DNA of 64,000 bases from Pseudozyma flocculosa PF-1. Taxonomy: Eukaryota; Basidiomycota; Ustilaginomycetes; Ustilaginales; Ustilaginaceae. The notes beneath the pieces were generated by a model. That model ran no database searches. It had not been told where the DNA came from and was given only the letters and a program-made list of their open reading frames with translations. Of this stretch, positions 10,405 through 22,500 are shown piece after piece. Location: NCBI RefSeq assembly GCF_000417875.1, contig NW_006920874.1, positions 726,817 through 790,816 on the forward strand. The letters are read 5' to 3'. The stretch's first letter is position 1. Every line of letters begins with the position of its first letter. Both the position numbers and the translations under genes were made by a program.

Positions 10405-11534
10405 GGTACCAGAGAATGGTGGGTGCAAAGATAACCGGGTGGTGTCGACGGCCAGCAAGGGACGAGCAGTTGAGCAGATGCGCGAATGGCGATGGACGGG
10501 GAGGGACGATGGAGATAGCGGCTGGGCGGAGAGGGCCCCACCGGCACTGATATGGATTCTGGGGCCAGAGATTAAGGCAGGTTGCGTTGCTGGCCGTTGT
10601 GTGTCGGTGGACCGAGAGGTCCGAGCGGCGAGGTCCTCGCTTCTCCGTAGTTGGCTCCGTCGGGGATTCAGTGCAGTCGACAATGCAAGGTATGGGCAGA
10701 TACTCGAGATGAGCGCAGCAGCTGTGCAGGCAGGCGTGCAGGCGGACGGGCAGATGGGCAGATGGACCGGAAGCGGACCGAGGGCTGAGCAGGAGAGACG
10801 GGGAGCGTGGCTAAAGTGTGTGCGGTGGGGACGGCGGACGGGCGAGTGATGGCCAACCGGCGGGATGCCAGCAGAGCGAGACCTCGTAGCGAAGGCGGAG
10901 ACAGGTGGTGGTGATGGTGGTGGCCAGTCGAGCCCGTTTGCAAGCGGCGCCGGGCCGATCCGCAGCCAGTCTCAAGGCAACAAAGGGGACGTGCGTTGGC
11001 TCGCAACCAACGCCGCTTGGCAAGGCGCAGCGAGGGAGCGGACCCTTGCCTGGCCTGGACTGGACGGGACTGGCACGCCGCCCAACTTGCCCGCCGCATG
11101 CCCCCCTGCCTGTCACCGCACGCACACACACACGCGTACAGCCTCAGCGGCCATGGCGGACCCTGATCCGCACCGACCCCTCCACTTTTTGTTTGGCACG
11201 CCAGCTCCCCGCAGCCGTCCCTCCCTGCTTGGTCCGCTTCGACACGACGCCGACACGCAGGCAGGCCAATCGAAGCTAGACTGCCACCATCTATGCTGCC
11301 AGCGGGTGGGGACCGATGAAAGATCACTTTCAGATGGGCTTTCCACGCCGACACCATCGCTACCACGACCTTTCTCTGTCTTCCCAGGTCGGGCAGTGAG
11401 GACCGCCCCACCAGCCACATAACACAGACCACTTTTGCCAGACGTTCTCTCGGGAGATGGGTAGAGATCGTCCTGCTTTCGCATCGATCCAGACTGAGAA
11501 GGCGGCCACGACAGAAAACGGCGTTGCCATTCTG
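10405..11534. other. Intergenic region upstream of the BTB gene
   Basis: This lies between the BTB start and the RPN8 stop, both on the minus strand. The frames here are short and not family-like. A CA dinucleotide tract lies near 11119-11136. On the minus strand the segment near 10405-10560 is C/T-rich and is the likely leader of the BTB gene. No other structure is recognised. Confidence 0.5.
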
Positions 11535-12803
11535 CTACTTTGTCGACTTCTTGGCGTCGTCCTTGGCCGCCGACGCCTCCTTGTCCTTGTCCTCGCCGCC
11601 TTCCTTGGCGTCCTTGTCGCCGTTTGCAAGGCCTACAGCCGCGTTGGAGCTCTCCTCTTCTCCCTTTTCGTTTTCCCTCCGGTTGTCCACCAGGCCGTGC
11701 AGCGCGATGACGGCGCGGATAAGGCTGCTCAGGTAGACGACCAGTAGCCGGTCGTTGTTGTCCACGGCGAAGCTCTTGGCCGCCTCGCTGTTCTTGTCCA
11801 GGTCAGGAAGCAGGTTGAAGATGTCCTGCAGGTTGTAGATGATCTGGTGGTTGACGGGAAGCTGCCCCTGGACAACGGCAGAGAGGTAATCACGGATCTC
11901 GAGCAGTCGCGACTGGAGACCCCTCAGCGACGAGAGCTGCGATGAAACCCGCGTGGAGAGCGTCCCCACCGCCGTCGTGTCGCGGATGTCGCGCAAGAGG
12001 TGCTCGACGCCAATCTCCTCGGCCTCTTCAGCCTCGATGGTTGATGGTACGTGCATAAACGTCTTCTGCGTCGCCGTGCCGTCCTGTAGAGCCGAGCGAA
12101 CGCGGAGCAGCCAGAAAGGGTTGGAGAGGGTCAGAGAAGATCCGGATCTGGGCCGTTGGCTCAAGCTACCTCGGTGCACCACAGTCATGCTCTCTCTATT
12201 GATGCTATACTCTCTGGTGCGCGCAGCGTGTACTCACGTCCTTGATCTCCTCGACGGCGAGATATGCGTCCGTGGGGATGCCAACGTCCCGCTGCCTCGG
12301 GTCGACGATGACCATGACCGGTCTCGGGATGAAGCGCTTCATCAGCTCGTTGATCTCGAGGTCCGAAGCGCGCAGCCTTGGGCCCGTGTGATACCATCCG
12401 ACCATCTTCTCCCGCGCGTTGACCTTCTTGAACATCTCCATCATGCCCGTGATGTAGTCGTGGTCCAGGAACCACGTCTTTGGGTCGCGCTCGTCTTCCT
12501 CAAAGGGCACGGCGAAGCTGTTGGCGACATTGATCGTCTTGCCGCCATTGAGCTCCTGGCCCAGCAGCACTCCGACGACGCGCTTGCGGGAGCCCGATGC
12601 CGACCGCGAGGCGTGATCTGTGACCGAAAGAAGGACTAGCGGGTGGACGATGACATTGGTCGAGGAGAGGTTGATCGTCTGGCGGCCAGAGGAGGGTCAG
12701 GTCGGAGCGCAAAGTTTCAGCAATCGATGCGCAGGCTGACAGGTACCATCCTCACATCCTTCAAGGGAAATGAGATGCTCACCTCCTGGGTTGTGGCCGG
12801 CAT
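11535..12803 (-). CDS. RPN8: 26S proteasome regulatory subunit RPN8 (MPN domain)
   Basis: Non-catalytic MPN subunit of the 19S lid; it pairs with RPN11 in the family. Minus-strand exons 12803-12783 (MPATTQE), 12678-12238 and 12083-11535, all joined at phase 0, give 336 residues, matching the usual length. The first exon is only 21 nt; its intron is 104 nt. Visible signatures are [45 protein letters not shown] and, after the last intron, [14 protein letters not shown] and [15 protein letters not shown]. The JAMM metal motif is degenerate (HTG instead of HxH), as expected for RPN8. The C-terminus is a Lys/Glu/Asp-rich tail. The start faces PGS1 across about 514 bp, so a shared divergent promoter is likely. 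Confidence 0.97.
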
Positions 12804-13317
12804 GGTGGACGACTATGCGGGCTGGAAGAAGGCTCGGGTCTGGCGATGGAGCAGACGGGACCGACGAATGATCGCTCTACGGGGGTACGCTTGAGGCTTG
12901 ATCAAGGGCTTGAGTCGAGGATGTCGGTCGAAGAGATAGCGTGGGAGGCAAGTGATTGTGTCTGTAGCCGCGGCAAGAAGATGGTGTTGGTGACTAGGGT
13001 CGAGGTGGCCCCGCGGCGCCTTGACCTCGCCTCCACCCCGCCCGCCCGCCCGGCCGCGTTGGCCCTCTGCCGATCACGCACGCCGTTCCCTGGCCGCGGA
13101 TCCGCACCTCGCCCCCCGAAAACTCCTCCACATCAGGCTGGCCCACGCCCGTTTCCCGAGCTTTTGATAAAGGAAGAAGCGGGCCAGCCAGGCCCACGCA
13201 GGCAAGCAGGCAGGCAGACAGGCAGCCGGGCAAGGCGGAGCCTCGGTGGCTCTCCTCTCGCTCTTTTCTTCCTCCTTCGCCGACGCCATTCTCGCCATCC
13301 TCACGCCCGGACACATC
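12804..13317. promoter_or_regulatory. Divergent promoter region RPN8 / PGS1
   Basis: 514 bp separate the two start codons, so both promoters must lie here. It holds a GCAGGCAAGCAGG-type purine tract at about 13197-13230 and a pyrimidine-rich stretch just before the PGS1 ATG. I see no clear TATA box. Confidence 0.5.
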
Positions 13318-15185
13318 ATGAGGCGGATCCTCACGCACAGGCTAATAGCAACCGCATGTACGGCCTCGCTGCCAGCAGCAGGCGGTGCAGGTCGCCCGAG
13401 CACCTCGAGCTTGCTCCGAAACCTACCGCCCTGCCACCACCGCCATGCTAGCAGCATCGGCAGCGCCAGCGCCAGCGCCAGCCTCGCCCCTCTCACTCAG
13501 CAAGACGTACGCGCCACGCTCCGACAACCCCACCACCTGACGACGCGAACAGCCACCCAGATGCAGCTGCCCATCTTCACCGCACGCAACGAGCAGGTAC
13601 AGGTGCTCGACAGCCCGGCTCAGTTCTACCAGACTCTCAAGCAGAAAATCTCGTCCGCGCAGCAGCGCATCTTTCTCGCATCCCTCTACGTCGGCAAGGA
13701 GGAGATCGAGCTCATCGAACACATCCGAGCAGCGCTCCAGTCCAGGCGCGCCCTACGCCTCACAGTCCTCGCCGATGCGCTCAGATCCACCCGCGAGTCC
13801 TCACCGAACCCCTCCTCCGCCTCGCTGCTCGCTTCCCTCGCCCGCGACTTCCCCAACCAGGTAGACGTCAGGCTCTACCACACGCCCAGCCTCAAGGGCC
13901 TCACGAAGCGCCTTGTCGGGAAGCGCTTCAACGAGGGGTGGGGCCTGCAGCACATGAAGATCTACGGGTTCGACGACGACGTCATCGTTAGCGGCGCCAA
14001 CCTCTCTCGAGACTACTTCACCAACCGGAAGGACCGCTACGTCGTCTTTGTCCAACAGCAGCAGATCGCAAACTACCTCCACTCGCTCGTCCTCCTCGCC
14101 GCTCGCTTCAGCTATCACCTCGCATCGACCGAGTCACCCGCCAGTTCTGAGAAGGCGACCGCCTACGCCGGATTCAGGCTCGAGTGGGACGGAGGGGACC
14201 GGCTTCTGTTGGGCGAGGATGCAGATGGCACGATATCGGAAGGCGGCACCCTTGGCCCATCCTCATCGAACCGGCTGCCAGAGCAAGGCTGGTCATCTAC
14301 AGCGCAGGCGGCTGTCGAGGATTTCACGCGGCGATGGCACCAGCACACGCTCGAGACCCTCTCTCTGTCGTCTGGGGAGGATGCAGATGTCTACCTGGTC
14401 CCGCTCTTGCAGATGGGACCGCTGCGTATCCGCCAGGAGACGGCTGCCATCCCGCAGATCTTCCACCTCGCCGCATCCGCCTCGAACCTGGAAGGCAAGC
14501 CGGCCACCGTCGACCTGACGTCCGGCTACTTCTCGCTCTATCGACCGTACAAGGCGCTTCTCTCGGCGCCGTGCAAGGGTGACGTGCAGGAGCGTACCAG
14601 GATCATCTGCGCGGCGCCAGAGAGCAACGGCTTCTTCAAGAGCAAGGGCGTCAGCGGCTGGATCCCGGATGGCTACACGTGGTTTGAGAAGAAGTTCTGG
14701 GACGCGCTGAAGCGAAGCGGAAGGCTGTGGAACGGCGACGACGCCAAGGGTGGTGTCGAGATGAGCGAGTGGAAGAAGCAAGGCTGGACGTACCACGCCA
14801 AAGGTGAGCGCTCGCCGCCAACTCGCAGCTGCGGCCTCTTCTCGCGCCGACGTTCCCGCTGACCAGCGCAGCACCCTTGTGCACTCTCCTGGCTGCCGCA
14901 CTTGAACCAGGGATATGGTACACGCCGCCCCACTCAGCAACACCGACGCTCTTTCACGTCGGCTCGTCCAACTACGGCTCGAGATCGTCGGACCTGGATC
15001 TGGAATGCACGTTCCTCATCTCGATGAACTCGTCCTCGCCACTCTCGCATCGGGTCAAGGCGGAGGTCGAGGGGCTCAGGGCGGACGCCAAGGAGCGTGT
15101 CAACGAGGACCTCTTCAACCGACCCGACCGGAAGGTGCGCTGGAGGGTCAGGTTCGCCGCCTGGCTGGTCGGAGGTATGCTGTAG
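13318..15185 (+). CDS. PGS1: Phosphatidylglycerophosphate synthase, mitochondrial (PGS1)
   Basis: Converts CDP-diacylglycerol and glycerol-3-phosphate to phosphatidylglycerophosphate, the committed step to cardiolipin, at the inner mitochondrial membrane. Exons 13318-14803 and 14911-15185 (intron 107 nt, phase 1) give 586 residues. The N-terminus (MRRILTHRLIATACTASL, later CHHRHASSIG) is basic and Ser/Ala-rich like a mitochondrial presequence. It belongs to the phospholipase-D-type PGS1 family: the first HKD motif is HMKIYGFD at residue 212, preceded by IFLASLYVGKEE. The second, HAKGIWYT at residue 493, is interrupted by the intron directly after its Lys and lacks the Asp, as in other PGS1 proteins. 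GSSNYGSRSSDLDLE follows, completing the site. Same orientation as HIS3, which starts about 440 bp further on. Confidence 0.96.
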
Positions 15186-15498
15186 CGCCTGAACTGGTGG
15201 CTGGATGGCGCATGTCTGATCTTCCTGAGGCCGTGCAAGATACCCTGTCTGCGGAATGGATGTGCAACTGCTTTGCTCCTGTTCGCCAACAGTTCGCTGT
15301 GGCTCGTGTCCTTGATTGATCCCAGCGCGGTGCCCGTCTCTTTGCGTCGTGGACGTGGTTGGTCCGGTCGACATGTTGCTGCCTGGCCTGACCTGCCAGC
15401 CAAGACCCTGCATGTTGGCCGTCGGCCACCGTTTCCCGACATCCGAGGTTGCGCCTCGCCTCGCCTCGCCCCGCCTCGACGCTCACGCCACCCTTTGG

Positions 15499-15503
15499 CC
15501 AAT
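15499..15503 (+). promoter_or_regulatory. CCAAT box upstream of HIS3
   Basis: CCAAT on the + strand about 125 bp before the HIS3 ATG and 25 bp before the Gcn4-like core. A match to a five-base motif is weak evidence alone; position and context raise it slightly. Confidence 0.3.
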
Positions 15504-15527
15504 GCCGGCGAGAAGAAAAAACGATCC

Positions 15528-15533
15528 GAGTCA
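15528..15533 (-). promoter_or_regulatory. Gcn4/CPC1-type bZIP core (TGACTC) upstream of HIS3
   Basis: GAGTCA on the + strand reads TGACTC on the minus strand, the general-control core found ahead of fungal amino-acid biosynthesis genes. It sits about 95 bp before the HIS3 ATG. The sixth flanking base gives TGACTCG, one step from the full palindrome. Regulation by a Gcn4 homologue is inference. Confidence 0.4.
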
Positions 15534-15627
15534 GGTCCTCGGCTTGCTCTACCCTCCATCCCTCAACGCGACCACCACCATCACCTTCCTACCAGCACAC
15601 GTTCGACCCCGAGAGGCAAACGACAAC

Positions 15628-16565
15628 ATGGCAGCAGCTACGACGGCATCCTCCGGCGACTTCCAGGTCCGGACCGCGACCGTGTCGCGCGTGACGAACG
15701 AGACGCAGATCGAGTGCACCCTCGGCCTCGACGTGCACCCCACCCTCGCGCCGCAGGTCATCAAGGTCAATACTGGCATTGGCTTCCTTGACCACGTAAG
15801 TAACGCCGTGCAGCTTCCCTCTCGTTTGGAAGGCAGGGTGTACTGACCATATCGTATCGTGCACCTTCTTCGTGCCCGCCCGCAGATGCTACACGCGCTG
15901 GCCAAGCACGGCGGCATGTCGCTGACGCTCAACTGCAAGGGCGACCTGTGGATCGACGACCACCATACCGCCGAGGACTGCGCGCTGGCGCTGGGTTCTG
16001 CCTTCAAAAAGGCGCTGGGACCCGTCAAGGGCATCAAGCGGTACGGCACGGGCCACGCCCCGCTCGACGAGGCGCTGTCGCGCGCCGTAATCGACATCTC
16101 GAGCCGCCCCTACTGCGTCGCCGAGCTCGGCCTGAAGCGCGAAAAGATCGGAGACCTCAGCTGCGAGATGATTCCGCACGTCTTCCACAGCTTCGCCATC
16201 GAGGCCGGCGTCACGCTCCACGTCGACTGCCTCCGCGGCGACAACGACCACCACAGGTGCGTCTCCCCCTCTCGCGCTCCGCAACCCCCGCGAGACCGTA
16301 TGAAAGATTTTCTCTGACACCGTCGGCCTCACCTGACCTTCCCTGCGACCTCGTAACTAACAGGTCCGAGTCGGCGTTCAAGGCCCTCGCGCTGGCCATC
16401 AAGGAGGCCATCACGCGGACAGGCCTCGATGATGTCCCGAGCACCAAAGGTGGGTACCGGCTGCCGGTTCGCGCTTATCCTGCTCCCGCGACGTTGCTGA
16501 CCAGCTGAACCACATCCTGATCCCTCGACCTCGCCACTTTCTTCGTCGTCTCAGGTGTCCTCTAA
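15628..16565 (+). CDS. HIS3: Imidazoleglycerol-phosphate dehydratase (histidine biosynthesis)
   Basis: Dehydrates imidazole glycerol phosphate to imidazole acetol phosphate, with two-Mn chemistry in the family. Exons 15628-15795, 15886-16256, 16364-16449 and 16555-16565 give 211 residues, close to the usual length. The last exon is only 11 nt and encodes the end of the conserved STKGVL terminus, so it is needed to restore the C-terminus. The introns are 90, 107 and 105 nt; the second has a textbook CTAAC branch site just before its CAG. Family motifs are visible: [17 protein letters not shown] (split by intron 1), [38 protein letters not shown], and [15 protein letters not shown] (split by intron 2). 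Several metal-ligand histidines lie in the HHTAED and DNDHH segments. A Gcn4-type site precedes it. Confidence 0.98.
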
Positions 16566-19500
16566 AGTGTTCGCTTCCTGCCCGAATTCGAGAGTCAGTT
16601 AGCTGCGTCCTTTGCCTAGGCGTCCATGCTCTCATTGAATCGCCTGGGCTTGAAGGGTGGGTCTGTGAGTGGACCTTAGACGACGGTGATGCGGACTTCG
16701 CCGTCGCCGAGTCGATGGAGCGTGAGCCAGAAGAACTTGTGCTCCGCTCAGCACCGAGTAGCGGTCGAGCCCGATCTCATTCCAGGGTTGAGCATCGGGA
16801 GTCTCCAACGAATGATCATCCGATTTCCCGATTGGGCACGCAGGCATGCGCGGCCAGCCATTCCACCGACCGCTCAAGATTTGAAACACGCCAGCAGGTC
16901 ACCGCACGGCACGTCGGACCGCCACCGTCGAGGCAGCCCCGGGGGCATGAGCGAGACCCGGTAGGACTTGGTTTGCTTGGTATGCGTCTCGCCACCCGCG
17001 TTGAGCAGCTCAGTCGGCGTCTTCGTCGTGCCTCTGCCAGGAACCTCTGCGGGGCGCGTTGAATCGAGTCGGGCAGGGGGCGTCGGTCAGCGCCTGGTCG
17101 TGGGGCTCGACCTAGGGCATGAAGGCGTTCAACGGCCGAGACAGAAAGAGTGGCTCTCGAAGCTCGACCTGGCCAGGCCCTGTACATACGGAGATGGTTC
17201 AGTTATGCTCGTACAGCACGAACCGGTCACTTTCTGTTTCGTGGCGCGGCGAGGAGCGCCGTCGAGGCCGACGAAGATGACCACGGAAGGCTTTCACGAA
17301 CAAAGCCGTCCATCGTGGGAGAGAGGCGGGAACCGCATCGTTCATCTGCTGGGCGGCCCGACACACGACTACATCGGTGCTACCGGTACTCACACTACCA
17401 CGCCCGCGCTCTCCAAATGGGCATCGCGTGCTGGGGTCCAGAGCACTTTGGGCGCCACCGAGCCTGGAAGCGAGGCTCCTCGTTCCTCCACACCAACAGG
17501 GCCGGGCGGCTAGCCCGGTGGCGACGGGCCGGGGCAGGCTAGGGTCTACTCGCGACCTCGGCTGGCACTCGTTCAATACCCGTATGGCTGAGTCGGGAAA
17601 AGTTGGGCGCTCCGCTTGGCTGCTACGGCGAGAGGCGAGCGGTAAAGATGCATGGCTGAATTGACCGACCTCGAGGTCCAGGATGCCATTTACTTATCCT
17701 CGAGGATCGACCTACAGCAAGGGTTCACCTAGCCAAGACGACCGAACGAGAGCAACTCGAAGATTTCGAGGCTGTGAAGATGATGTAAGTCGAAGAGCCA
17801 GCAGTTGCTGCGCAAGAACGACCGGGAGCGGGATGCTGCTACTGCTGCGCCGGCGGGGCTGGATAAAAGTGATGGCCGCCAAGAGACCGCTGCGCCGCCC
17901 GACATACGTATGTGCGACCGAAGACCGGCAGCGGACTACGGCTACATCTCCGCTCCCATCCCGAGACCGATGATGGCGCGACGGAGCTCCGAAAAGCGGG
18001 GAGGTTGCCTGTATGTCCCTCGTCGGGCCGGAGAAGCTGAGCGTGCGTTGGTGGAGGTCAGGACGGGGGCGCCACCGTGACATGACAGAATCGGGCTACG
18101 GCGGTCGCAACTCAGCCAGCCACGATTTGCACTCGCGACGACCGAGAGGCTGAAGCTAAAAAGTAGCCGTGGAGAGCGGAGGCGGAGTGAAGAACAAGTA
18201 GATGGAGGGTGGCCGGGCAGGCACGGTATGACGATCGATGTGAGCTCGAAAGCGGACGTAGGTGAGTTGGCCCAAGGGTCGACGAGGTGGCTGGCGGGGT
18301 CGGGAAAGGACGACCACAGGGCATCGGCAGATGGGTCGGGTGTGTCGACTGCCGATGCATCGTGGGTCGGCATCGCACCCCCCCTCCGACGGACCTCATG
18401 CATCGTTGGCGTTGGACCCGTCTCGACAGCCAAAAAGGTTAAGCTCTCGCGGCCCGGCTGGCCAAGGCCTGCCTGCTGCCTGGCTGCCTGGCTGAGTCCG
18501 AAGAAGGTTGAGACACGGCACACGGGCCCAGAACTCGCCTGCACCGCCTCGTCGGATGGCCCGTCTCTTAGCCTGTGTTCCGTATCGAGATGGAAGTTGG
18601 TACCCGTAGGTAGCAGCAAGGTGCGCCTGCCGCCCGCCATGCCGCAAGAGCTCAACATCGCAAAGGCAGGATCGCTGCAAGGCCACAAGATGGTTCGGAC
18701 AGGCTGGGCAGGAGACTGACCGCCGCTTTCTGCCAGACCAACAAAGCAGTAATGGTGTGGCTCCCTGTTGGGCGACCAGAATTGGGCGCGTGCTCACAGA
18801 GTTTGAGCCCAGCCCGACTCCGCCCGCAAATCCCACGACGACACAAACAAGCAAGCAGCGAGTAAGCAAGCAGCAGGCACCGAGCAGGGGATACCCAGTT
18901 TGTGTCGATGATCAAGGCGGGTGCCAGCGTGCAAAGCGTCGCGCGGGAGTGTGCTTTGAGCTCACAGAGGCGGCGGCAACTTGATGAGAGTTTGATACGG
19001 TACGCTGAGAGCAGAGGGCCGAATACCATGCTCCGGGCATCGAGGACCCATACCGCCGTAAGCGTCATGCGGTGGGGGAGCTTAGTCCCCGCAAAGTAGC
19101 TCGCATGCCGAGGCACTTATAGCAGCCAGAAGATAGGTATATACAGCCGTAGCCTGGGACGGGAGTGCGGCGAAGGAAGTTGCCGCCTGCGGCCGCGGAT
19201 ACAGTATCGGTACGGGGAGTGAGCGCAAGCAAGGGTTCCCGAACCCGATGGTTGGCATACCGGTACTCAGCCCGCCCGACCGCCCGCGCGACAGGTCAAT
19301 CGGACAGGTTACCGGTACGGGTAGGTCGACGTCGGGCGACGAGGTGGCAGATCTTTGGCGAGCAACATCAGACGAGCGACAGGGGTCGCGAGGTGAGACA
19401 AAAGGCTCATCCTCGACAGTCCTGCCTTGTCGCGCCCGAGGAGTCGAGTGTGGCCATGCCAAGCATGTTGCTCGATGCTACGGTATGGACGGCACGTTTG

Positions 19501-22500
19501 TGTCTGTGCCGATGGCGATACAGACGAAGGCGGGGCCAGGTCTGGACGAGGAGTAGGGTCGTGTGGTATGAGGTTCGGCGGCGGCTTGGAAGGCCTGTCT
19601 CACACGGAAATGGGTTTGCGAGGCGAGGCGGTGCTGTCGAACAGGCGGCTGGTGACAGGGTTCGCAAGTGGCCGAGGTGTCAGAGTGCGAAAACCAATGT
19701 CCAAGGCTTGCTGGCCAAGGGCGACAGAGACGCTTCTGTACCTACGTACCGCAGGTCCAGCATGCTCGTGCGGCGCCGATGTCGAAAGACGCCTAGCCTG
19801 TCTTGGCTTGCCGTTGGCCGGCTTGATCGTCTTGTCGCCGTGGCGTGTATGCTAGACACGGTGCCTAGTTACCGTGAAGCGGGAGCATTCTCCGGTCAGA
19901 GGGGGCCAGGAGGCGGCGTCCTCCATACATACGCGCGGCCGGCCAGCATGCAGGCAGGGTTCGGACCGTCGTCGCATGGGAGCCGCAGCTGCCGCCGCAG
20001 GAAAGCTGCAAGATTGCGACCATTGCCTGCAGCAGCTGAGACCGGCCTGTCTTGACGTGCCAAGCTAAGGCAGGCGGATATCTGGCTTGAGATAGAGCCT
20101 TCGTACCGATGGAAATGGCGGGAGGGAGGACGTGGTGTTGGTTTAGGCTGTGCCGAATCGACCCTTGCGCCGCTCTGGCCGGCCAGCCCACATCAGGTCC
20201 TAGGCCCAAATCGGGAAGTCGCCGCCACAGCGACACTCCATCCGAGACCCTCGGCGGCCGGTCGGCGGGCGGCGACCATCCGATCGGCATCGGCTTCGGG
20301 CTGGCCCCTGTGGTGGCCTTTGCAGACGCTCTGCTTGCTTGCCCTGGCTTGCCCTTGCTTGGCCACCAGCTCCAGCGGCCTTCGGAAGGGTGCCCTCGAA
20401 ACCCGAATTGAGTCCTCTGACGAGCCGACCAGCGGGACGGGTGCAGCTTCCCCAGGCAACGTACTGTAACGGCTCGCTCGTTCTGTCTCCTCCCACCGTG
20501 GTTCAGCCTACGCCCGTTGGTGGTTTCAGCACGCTCCGAGATTGCCGCTCAGAGTCCGGACTCCGTGACGGAGCCAGCCCTTTGACCCTGCCGGCCAGCA
20601 TCTCCAGCTTGTCGAACTGACGCAAGGCCACATGCCGTAGCGAACCTCGATGCCTGTTCGGCGTCATCAACAGCACAGAATGGCCGCACCATACCTGCAG
20701 TACAGTACTTGCTGTGGGGACCGTAGGGATCTCGATTGCAGGTAGACTGGTGCTGCTGAACGGGTGGCCGACGCCGGGCTTCGCAGCCTAGGAGGCGCGG
20801 CTAGTCAGCTGCGGCTGCACAAGCGAACAGCTGCAGGGCCCTGTCCTTCGGCGTACTCGGCTGGCATCAACCTCTGCGTCTAGCAGTTGACCCAGCGCCG
20901 GGCAGGCTAGGCCTGGGGAGGTGTCGACCAACAAGTCGATAGCGACGTTGATGCTCGACGCCCATCGCCGGCGTGCTACCTCTTGGGGGGTTCCGTCCCT
21001 GCACGAGTCTTTCTCGCAACAAGCCATGGCCGGCCTCCGAGGAAAAGCCACCCAGAATACCTTCCGACGATCAGCCGCCAGGTGAAATAGAATGAAAGAG
21101 AGAGAGGAGCATTCTTGATCAATCGAGTCGGTGAGTACAAGCACGGCATGCCTCTCCATGAGCTGAGGCGGGCCACGTCGGAACCACGCCGTTGACGCGT
21201 CCCCCGGCATCATACAGGATACAAGGGGCGAAGGGCCCGTTCCGCACAGCCCGCGGAAGATACATGCCAGAGGAGCCAGTCGCTTGCTTGCTCTTCGATC
21301 CGGATAATGGCCGCAGGGGTCAAGAGCAAGCAACCGTGCCGCATGGGGCGGTCCCTTCCTGCCGCCAGCCCCTCTGCTTGCTTGCGCAAAGATCGCCAGA
21401 CCTCCTCTCGGAATTTCATGGCACGACAATGCGTTGCCTCGTATGTCGAGCAAATCTCGCCGCTTGTTTGTCCTGCCCAGCAATGACTGCGCACGAGAAA
21501 GAGAGGAGCGAGAGAGGAGAAAGGCGGTGAGCCCGCTGCACCCAGGACGGCTCAGCCCGCGGACAGGCCGCGAAGAGCTAGGCATGTAGCGCTACCCTGT
21601 ACCTAGCAGCAGCGCAAAGTGCTACCGAAGGCGGCGGGCGTGGGGCTGACCAACTCCGATGCAGCGGGCGGCCATACAGGTTTACGATTCGTACGTACGT
21701 ACTTTTTGGCGGCGAGTGCAGCCATACACCTACCAGCCAGCTCCATGGTGACCGCCAGCCCGACCGACCAGCAAGCCAGCGTGCATCTCGACAGCGCGAG
21801 GGCGGGTGTGTGCTCGCAGTGTGACACCCGCGGAACGGCTCCTCGTCGTCAGGGGTTGCAGCTAGAACGAGTACTTAGAGTCCCGGTAGCGCCGCCCATG
21901 ACCCTAGCCTAGGCTACAGGGTGGCCTAGACTGTAGCCTGACCTGACCTCCCGCCAGACTCGCAATGGCCTCGCCCCGTCCGATTGTGGCTATCGCCCCG
22001 CCCGCGGACGTCGGGCCAAGATTGCTGCCCTTCTTTTGTTTGCATCGACCTCGGCACTACATACATATGTATCAACGCTGCTCTTGCTTCCCCTCTAGCC
22101 TGCGTGACTCTGGCAAGATGAGGGCCAATGCGGCATTCAGAAAGCGGACCGGCCAGACAGGTTCATGAGGCCCGGCGACGCCGCCTAGCCTGGTACTTCT
22201 GGTACTTTCCTGCACGCTGTTGCTGTCGGCGCCGGAAGGGGCTGCTGCTTATGTACGGCGATGGTGTCTGCTACGTATGCCATCCGTGTCTCAAGGAATG
22301 ATGGTGTTGTCTCAACGCTGCATCCTCGCACGCCCTCGTCGACCCTACGAACTGTATGTACAGCGCGCTCGAATCCGGATCTGCAACGACCAGGCTCTCG
22401 CCCCCCCCTCTCCCTCACTCGAAGAGCAGCCTCTCCGTCACCCTACTCTGGAGCCCTCTCGCTCTTGCCTTCCCACCGTACCCCTCTCCTCCGACACCTG

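Larger units (their letters stand above)
15186..15627. other. PGS1-HIS3 intergenic region with HIS3 promoter
   Basis: Includes the PGS1 3' UTR and the HIS3 promoter. A tandem GCCTCGCCTCG-like repeat lies near 15451-15480, a CCAAT box at 15499-15503, a Gcn4-type core at 15528-15533 and a pyrimidine-rich leader at about 15535-15600. Confidence 0.5.

Noticed and set aside
10405..10683. 93-codon upstream extension of the BTB protein
   Set aside because: The frame is open but has no ATG; the BTB domain begins immediately after the ATG at 10404.
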